Assembly: GCF_029633865.1 (NCBI RefSeq)
Contig: NC_079222.1
Span: forward strand, 30,810,936-30,874,935
Length of the DNA stretch: 64,000 nucleotides
Direction: 5' to 3'
From: Lampris incognitus
Lineage: Eukaryota; Chordata; Actinopteri; Lampriformes; Lampridae
Positions 22,401-31,700 of this stretch are shown here, piece by piece (position 1 is the first letter of the stretch; each line of letters starts with the position of its first letter). A program made the translations under genes and the position numbers. The notes below the pieces were generated by a model. The model was not told where the DNA came from. It saw nothing but the letters and a program-made list of their open reading frames with translations, and did not search any database.

Positions 22401-25400
22401 CAAATCAAATGCTCAACACACCATGCTTCCTGACAACACTGGTCTCTGATTGGCGGGAGGGTTTTTGTTTAAACCGTATAACGCACACGTAGTTCGGGTA
22501 AAGTTTAATCACTGTACTAAATTCATACACTGGACACAGATTTGCTTTGTAACCATAGCAACACGCTGAATCAGTAGAAAGTCCCGTGAACATTCAAAGT
22601 TAGCTTGGCGGAAAACTTTTGCTCCATAACCTTTCGATTCCCAGTCGAAAGTGTTTGAAGAAAAAAAAATGGAATGCTTTTATTTAAATTCTTTGCTAAG
22701 TGAACATGGTATAAGCAGGATAATCCACTTCACGGTGTGCGTTAAAGGATTTTAACACATTCTGGAGTTTTTGGGGGTTTTTTTTAATGGCGGCACGGTG
22801 GTCCTGTGAGGTGCAGTTGCCTCACAGCAAGAAGGTCCTGGGTTCGAACCCCAGGGTTGTCCAACCTTGGGTGTTGTCCCAGGTCGTCCTCTGTGTGGAG
22901 TTTGCATGTTAACGCACACCTTGACATGGATTATCCCTTACACATATCAAAGCAAATTGTGTTTGCATGAATGTACTTGTTTCCAAACACAGCTCTTTAG
23001 TTGTGAACCTGGATGAAGCTAGTGTTTTACCTCATATGCCCCAGTAGAAAGGGTAGGGAGGTTTCAGCATTAGTGTATGTATACCAAAAGCACTTACTGG
23101 ATGCAAAGACTCCAAGACTTCTTTGGGTTCAAGCTGGCAGCGTGTACCAGCACTCTGGTGCTCACTGTCTTTGGGTGTATCCGCAGGAGACTTGACTGTG
23201 TGTTCTTTCACTCTGCATTTGAAGGCCTCAAGCTCTGCATGGAAGATGTCCAAGTATCCCTCTTTTCCTGCCTAGATCCCAATGGTGGAGGAAAGACAAC
23301 AATATTAGGCAGCAGCAAAAACAAATTGTCTGCAGATGGTAATTCAAATAATGCAATGAAAACACAAGTGTACAACTCAGAAGCTGAAGGAAACAAAGGA
23401 ATCATTGCAACACTATGTAATGAAATTCATACTGCATATACTTGTTGAACATATATTTTGACTATGAATTTTCCCAATGAGAGCCTTGTTTTTTGGGGGG
23501 GGACCCCCCCCTTTTTCTCCCAATTGTACTTGGCCAATTACCCCCCTCTTCCGAGCCGTCCCGGTCGCTGCTCCAACCCCTCTGCTGAGCCAGGGAGGGC
23601 TGCAGACTACCACATGCCTCCTCCGATACATGAGGAGTCGCCAGCTGCTTCTTTTCACCTGACAGTGAGGAGTGTCGCCAGGGGGACAAAGCACGTGGGA
23701 GGATCATGTTATTCCCCCCAGTTCCCCCTCCCACCCAAACAGGCACCCCGACCGACCAGTGGAGGCACTAGTGCAGCGACCAGGACACACACCCACATCC
23801 GGCTTCCCACCCACAGACAATCAGAGCCTTACCCCATTGGTTGTAATGTTTTCTACACCACCATTGGTTGCTGTGCATCATAAATACCTACCTCATTGGT
23901 TGTTATAGTTTAAATGTTCCCTCATCTGATTGGTTGCTGTCCAACTGAAATTAGGGGTGTGATGCTGGGCAACGCAAGCTGTATGATTCTTAGTTGAACC
24001 ACATTAGCAGCTGCAATGTATTAAAACTTTTTTTCCCTGTATCTGTATTGATATATATATTCACATAACATAGCTTTTGGTCTTCGTGTGTATATCTTAT
24101 ATTGTGTTTGCTGTGTTTGTCTGTGTCTGTCTTGCACTGTTTGGTGAAGCCACAGCCCTCATTTCATTTTTAACATGTGCCTGCACATTGTTTTTAATGA
24201 CAATAAATTGAATTAAATATCATGTGCTGACTATCAATAGTGTTTTAGGACACCAAGTTAAGCAAAAGTATTAACTAATTTACTCCAAGCGTTTCATGCC
24301 CCCCCCCCCCATAAAATTTGCATTTATACAGTTTCAATTTTTTAGACGTCATAAAATCTTAAATGATTCCCATCCATCCATTATCCAAACTGCTTGTCCA
24401 ACTCAGGGTTGCGGGATGCTGGAGCCTATCCCAGCAGTCATTGGGCGGCAGGCGGGGAGACACCCTGGACAGGCCGCCAGTCCAACACGGGGCCCACACA
24501 CACACACACACACACATTCACACCTAGGGACAATTTAATATGGCCGATTCACCTGACCTACATGTCTTTGGACTGTGGGAGGAAACTGGAGCACCCGGAG
24601 GAAACCCACGCAGACATGGGGAGAACATGCAAACTCCACACAGAGGATGACCCGGGACGACCCCCAAGGTTGGACTACCCCGGGGCTCGAACCCAGGACC
24701 TTCTTGCTGTGAGGTGACCGCACTAACCACTGTGCCGCCCATGATTCCCATTCATTTTTACATTAATGGAACCACACACAAAATGTCATGTTAACAGTAA
24801 AATTAGCATAATTTCTGTCAGGTGAAAGGTTAAACTTAAGAATATATGAGGTAAATGTACAGTGGAACTTTTCAATGGCTTTTACATACGCTAATCACAA
24901 TCTCATTGTTAAATAACTTAAAATGAGATGTCAGTTTTGTTTAGGCCTTTTGTGAGTGAAACACCGTATGTGGTGACATCTGTCGAATGTTTGACCCATC
25001 CATTATTCACATGACGTTGAATACATATCCTGCTAAACTGAAAAAAAATGTCATGGAGGCATGGACATCCCTCTGTGCAAATAATAAAACAACAAAAATG
25101 TTATGACATGCTAAGTGTGTTGTGTGTATTAGGTGACGTGTACTTGGTGATACTGTCACAGTATAAACCTAGCATTTGCCACAAAATGGTCACATGACCC
25201 TACCTGGTCATCCTCAATGTTTCTGTTCTGTTAGTCAGCATCTATTCCTTCACCAGACTAAGCCATTAATCTCAAATGGGTTGTCAAAGCTAAAAATAAA
25301 CCTCAAACTATGCTTGTTAGTAAGTTCTGATGTGTAATGTGCAGCAGAGCATAGTTAATGTAATCTTAGGGCATATCAGATGTTTTTCCAACTATATTTC

Positions 25401-28400
25401 TTTAAGTTGAATAAAGGCATTATCTAAGATGTTTTTGCTATAGCATAAAAAGACTTTCTGCACCAGTGGTGAACTAGATTCCCCTTCCTATTATCTGGCA
25501 TGTGGGTTATATATTGTTACTGCATAAAACTAACAACTTCCCATCAGGCCTTCAGTATGGATCTTTTTTTTTTTCTTTTGAATTTTTACCCCTTTTTCCC
25601 CCCAATTGTCCCTGGCCAATTACTCCACTCCTCTGAGCCGTCCTGGTCGCTGCTCACCCCCTCTGCCGATCCGGGGAGGGCTGCAGACTACCACATGCCT
25701 CCTCCGATACATGTGGAGTGACCAGCCGCTTCTTTTCACCTGACAGTGAGGAGTTTCGCCAGGAGGATGTAGCACATGGGAGGATCACGCTATTTCCCCC
25801 AGTTCCCCCTCCCCCGAACAGGCGCTCTGACTGACCAGAGGAGGTGCTAGTGCAGTGACCAGGACACATACCCACATCCGGCTTCCCACCTGCAGACACG
25901 GCCAATTGTGTCTGTAGAGACGCTCAACCAAGCCAGAGGTAACACAGGGATTCGAATCTGTGATCCCCGTGTTGGTAGGTAACGGAATAGACCACTACGC
26001 TACCCCGAAAACCCCCTGTATGGATCATTTTTAAAAGCTTTGCAGGGGCACAGGGGAGAGGAGGTATACCTTCCCATACAGCAGTAAGTTTGTTATTTAA
26101 CAAATCCTCTTACTTTGGCTTTGTGGAAGAACTCCCTGAAGCAGCCTCTGGGATCTAGCTGGGCGTTAGAGGCCATCTCCAGGATGAATTGCATTGCTAC
26201 CGCCTGATGGGCCACCTGCTCCATCAGAGCCTCTTTCTGTCAGAGATAAAACATAGGAAAATGGGTAAACGGATAAGACCCATGTGATTTTTTTTTTGTA
26301 TTGTTGACATGGACGATAAGAAGACTGAAACCAACAATGATTTTCTCCTATTCAACAGCAGCTGTGTTATAGCCAATGTCAATGACGGTGACATTATGCA
26401 AGCCATTGAACTCCATTGTGTTCTAAAACGAGGTTTAATCAGCTCACAGAGCTGGATGCTTTCAGCCAACACAACTCATCATTAGGAACAATTTGGGCAT
26501 TGTGGTTTTCTTTGAATGTGTTCACACACGGTCACAGCAATAGGTTTCTTTTCTGGACTACACAGTACAGGAACTTAGCAGTGTGCCGACAGGAGAGCAA
26601 CACGGGCAAGATTTAAGGTACTCGCTTGATGAAACTGAAAATAACTTTTGCATTTCTGTGCAACTTTCAATTTCTTCTTGCCAGCTCTGCCTGGGACAAT
26701 TAACTGTTCAGTACCCAGCTGTGAAAGAAAAGTACAGACAATGTGATCATTAACAGAATGCAAATTCCACTTTTTCCCCTCTGACTCCGTGTTATGCAGC
26801 AACACTGCTGATGACAGGATCATTTCACAAGTAATGACTACAAGCAGGGCAAAATGCTACTACGCCACTCTGAACCTAGATTCTGTGCCAACGGTTAATA
26901 CAACACAAGTAACGTTCCCACCACGATTCAACAACTTGGCTGGTGTAGAGGAGTGGGACGACATTCCACATGTCCAAATCAACAAGCTGATCAACTCTAT
27001 GAGAAGGAGGCGTGCTGTGCTGCACTGAGCAAATGGTGGTCACACCAGATGACCATACCTTGTTTTGAGGGTATTTGTTGCCTTCAGAGACATATCTGTA
27101 TCACAAAAGCTTTGAAACCAATAGATGTGTTCAATTTATCTACTTAAGTTGACCGTTTTAATTTATTAAATTCTATTCAATACAATTTTTGAAGGGTTTG
27201 ATTGCTGCTTTTTTTTGTTGAGTATAGCAAGCAAGCAAGCAAGCAAAATGTTATTTATATAGCACTTATTTTATATATTTATATTATTTATATATTTAAT
27301 AAATACATATTATTTATGTTTATACATATATTCATCATTTATTTATTTATTTATTTATATTTTTACATTAATATTTTATATATTATTTATAATTTATATA
27401 GAGTATAGATATGGTTAAATGGGTCCACCAAATCTGACCATGTCATCTTCTCCATCATCACCTTTTTCTTGAAAATAGTCACTACTAATACTACTAATAC
27501 TACTACTATTACTACTATGACTAATAATAATAAAATAATAATAATAATAACACTGATCTGAGCGAGACATTATTTGTGCAAAGGATTTCGTGAAGAGTGA
27601 GAGTTATAAATAAAATATCAGTGCGCAGAATGCTGTAATCCTGCCTGTGTTAGTGTTCCTTCACGCGTTGGCGAGCTGGTAAGTTCCTGACTGTGCGCAG
27701 TATCTTGTCTACGCAGAAAACAAACTTGTTGCAGTAGGCGTCTGTGATCATATTCAGAGAAAACCATGATGCCCGTGTTGTTTGTAATGATGAACTGTGT
27801 TAGCCAAAATAAGGATACAGCTCCGTGACCTAGTTAAACCGTTCATTGGAATACAAAATACTGGAATACAGACGGCATAGCTCTTGGAATCTTTGGCACA
27901 CGCAAGATTCTCCACAACGGCAAGGTGGTGATCCAGGAGAAAGGTTGTAAAATACCCAGTTTGTGTATATCTCTTCACTTTTATTGGAGCCAAATCTCTA
28001 TCTGGAGGGACAAAGAGCATGTGTTTGTTGCAAATGAGTGGTGGATCATACCCTAACTTTGGCAGAGTGCTACAAAAATAGAGTGGCTGGTAAAACAATG
28101 GCAAGATCATGTGTCATCCTTTGGTTCCTGACACTTATTTTATGTAGCACTACTGAATAAAATTGAAATGAATTTCATAATTAAGATATCTAAGTTAGTG
28201 CCAACAAATGGGAAATAAAGCAGTTTCACTTTTGGGGGGGATTTTTTCCCCCTTTTTCACCCCAATTGTATCCAGCCAATTAGCCCACTCTTCTGAGCCA
28301 TCCTGATCGCTGCTCCACCCCCTCTGCCGATCTGGGGAGGGCTGCAGACTACCACATGCCTCCTCCGATACATGTGGAGTCACCAGCTGCTTCTTTTCAC

Positions 28401-28726
28401 CTGACAGTGAGGAGTTTCACCAGGGGGATGTAGCGCGTGGGAGGATCACCCAGTCCCCTCCCCCCCAAACAAGTGCCCCGACCGACCAGAGGAGGCGCTA
28501 GTGCAGCGACCAGGACACATACTCACATACCCAGCTTCCCACCCGCAGACACAGCCAATTGTGTCTGTAGGGACACCCGACCAAGTCGGAGGCAACACAG
28601 GGATCTGAACTGGGATCCCTATGTTGGTAGCCAACGGAATAGACCACCATGCCACCCAGATACCCCCAAAGCTGTTTCATTTGGATGTGCATTTCATATG
28701 TATAAGTTACTGTAAGTATTGACTGG

Positions 28727-28766
<40 letters not shown>

Positions 28767-31700
28767 ACACTGAGCTTATTCAATATCTAATAACTAGATT
28801 TCCAATAAATTTCAAAAATTTAATTAAGGTGCCCAAAATCCGATATTGTGCTGTTGCGGTGTCAATATGTTAATAGCATGTGACTCTGTGTAGTGCGATT
28901 CAGGACAGGCGAAGGAGCATGCAGAAAGACAGACATCAAGTATGTGTGATTTATAAACACAAACATTAAAAACTGATGGTTTAAGACTATTTTCTGACCC
29001 CTTCCTGCTGTAATCTGAAGCACCATAGGATCAGGTAGTTGGCCGTTTCCTCGCAGATGAGCTGAGGTTGGTCAGATAGAAATTGTTGACTGTCATCCCA
29101 TCTCCGCAACATGCCTGACAGACATATAGCAAGCATACAAACTGAAATCAATGATATGAAATGACTGAGGACTAATGTCCTACAAATAATTTCTGAGTAC
29201 ACAACTAATTTAGCAAATTAATCTATGCAATTTTACACTTTACCCAACGGACATTTTCCTTTCCTTCTATTTAGTTCATTTGACATTGCATAGCCTCAAA
29301 AGGGTGTTATCGACAAAATTTTTCAAGTTGCATTTTTTACTTTTTTCAAGATATGAATAAGCTATAATTTGGATAACTTTTCTCCTAAATGCCATAAAAT
29401 GTAAAGGCGTTCAAATGAAGACTGGGGTCTTTCCAACAAAATTGCTCCATTGATAAAAGAGTCTTATAAATTCTAAACCAAAACTGTTATTCTCTAAGAC
29501 TTGACTTGCATGAAGATGATTAAAATCACAGGACAGCACAAGTGATGCAATTTGTTACACATTACCATTTATTTTTCGGGGGATTTTCCCCTTTTTTCTC
29601 CCCAATTTTACATGGCCAACTACTCCCGGTTGCTGCTCCACCCCCTCTGCCGATCCGGGGAGGGCTGCAGACTACCACATGCCTCCTCCGATACACGTAT
29701 AGTCGCCAGCCGCTTCTTTTCACCTGACAGTGAGGAGTTTCCCCAGGGGGATGTAGCACGTGGGAGGATCACGCTATTCCCCCCCACTCCCTCCCCCCCG
29801 AACAGGCGCCCCGACAGACCAGAGGAGGCACTAGTGCAGCGACCAGGACACATACCCACATCCGGCTTCCCACCCGCAGACACAGCCAATTGTGTCTGTG
29901 GGGACACCTGACCAAGCCGAATGTAACACGGGGATTCGAACTGGCGGTCCCCGTGTTGATGGGAAATGGAATAGACCGCCATGCCACCCAGACACCCCCA
30001 CATTACCATTTCTTTGACAGCAGGTCATACATACACTGTGAATTCTATCACACTTACCAAAGTGTCTGAGTTGTTGTTCATACATTTGGAGAAATGTTTT
30101 GCCTCTTTCCTGATCCTTTTCTTGGGGACTGTTTGGGACATTGATAATACTCTGGAAAGGGAGAGAACATGCAATAGCAGAATGTGAACAGTGGGTACAA
30201 ACAGACTTGGACTAATTACCATTAGGGACAGATATAAGACTGCTTGTTCAGTACAGCTGTGAAAAGAGAGCAGGGTTCCCAATTCATTTCATAAGAGCAG
30301 ACCTACACAACAAGCACACATAGTAACTGGGTGACATTCTGCACTGACATCATCTCACACAAATTTAGATGTTGAAATACCTTTCATTTCTCATCTTCCT
30401 CCTCTTTAATTTTATTGGATTAGCACAAATAGGAATCAAACATAAATTATGTCCCTTGTAACCTGGATTCCACAGCTATCATCTAAAATGGAAATAGATC
30501 ACTGTGCTGTCTAAGTCTCACTAGCAAACACTAAATCATGACAAAGCATCCTTTTCAGTTGCTTCACTGAAGTTTTTCATTTTTTTATCCAGAGGACACT
30601 CACAGGATAAAAAAAGCAAACTTACCTTATCAAAAACATCCCAACTTCCAGCGGCTCCAAGCTCAGGGCTGCGGCTGGTGTCATGGCCTCCCAGCATACT
30701 CTCCTTACGCCGCCACTCCTGCTCAGTGTGCACGAGCTCTGTGGGGCAGGCCAAGATCCGGGCCCTTTCCTGCTCTAGTGACTCAGAGCCGTGGACCCCC
30801 AAAGAACAAAGCTGATCCTGAGTCTCTGCCAGTCTCCAGCTGGAAACGATAGAAGCCTTCACACAGCGCTGCTGGCTCTGGCATAGAGAGGCCATGGCAC
30901 TATCATAGGGGGACGAACTTGACTGAGAGGACAGTCAATTTATGGGAAAGGAGGAGCAATTTGAGAGGAGAAGGGGGGAAAAAAGTCTTTAGTCCATAGT
31001 AAAGCCATTACCCAAACCATATTTCTCCTAATCTACTACTACTAGTACTTTCGGTTGTTCCCGTTAGGGGTCGCCACAGTAGATCCTCCTTTTCCATCTC
31101 TTCCTATCTACTGCAGCTTCCTCTGTCATGCCAGCCACCTGCATGTCCTCCCCCCACCACATCCATAAACCTCCTCTTTGGCCTTCCTCTTTTCCTCTTC
31201 CCTGGTAGCTCCATATTCAGAATCCTTCTCATGATATACCCAGCATCTCTCCTCCACACATGTCCAAACCCTCTCAATTTTGCCTCTCTTGCTTTGTCTC
31301 CAAACCGTCCAACCTGAGCTGTCCCTCTAATATACTCATTCCTAATCCTGTCCTTCTTCATCACTCACAATGAAAAGCTTAGTATCTTCAACTGTGCCAC
31401 CTCGAGCTCCACCTCCTGTCTTTTTGTCAGTGCCACTGTCTCCAAACCATATAACATAGCTGGTCTCACAACCATCTTGTAAACCTTCCCTTTAACTTGC
31501 TAGTACCCTTCTGTCGCAAATCACTCCTAACACTCTTTTCCATCCACTCCACCCTGCCTTCACTCGTTTCTTCACCTCTCTTCCGCACTCCCCATTACTT
31601 TGAACAGTTGACCCCAAGTATTTAAACTCATCCACCTTCATCACCTCTACTCTTTGCATCCTCACCATTCCGCTGTCCTCCCTCTCATTCACGCATATGT

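Noticed and set aside
23077-23448. 123-codon plus-strand ORF
   Set aside because: It lies antisense to cdc37l1 exon 6 and has no family resemblance; the minus frame with splice sites explains it.
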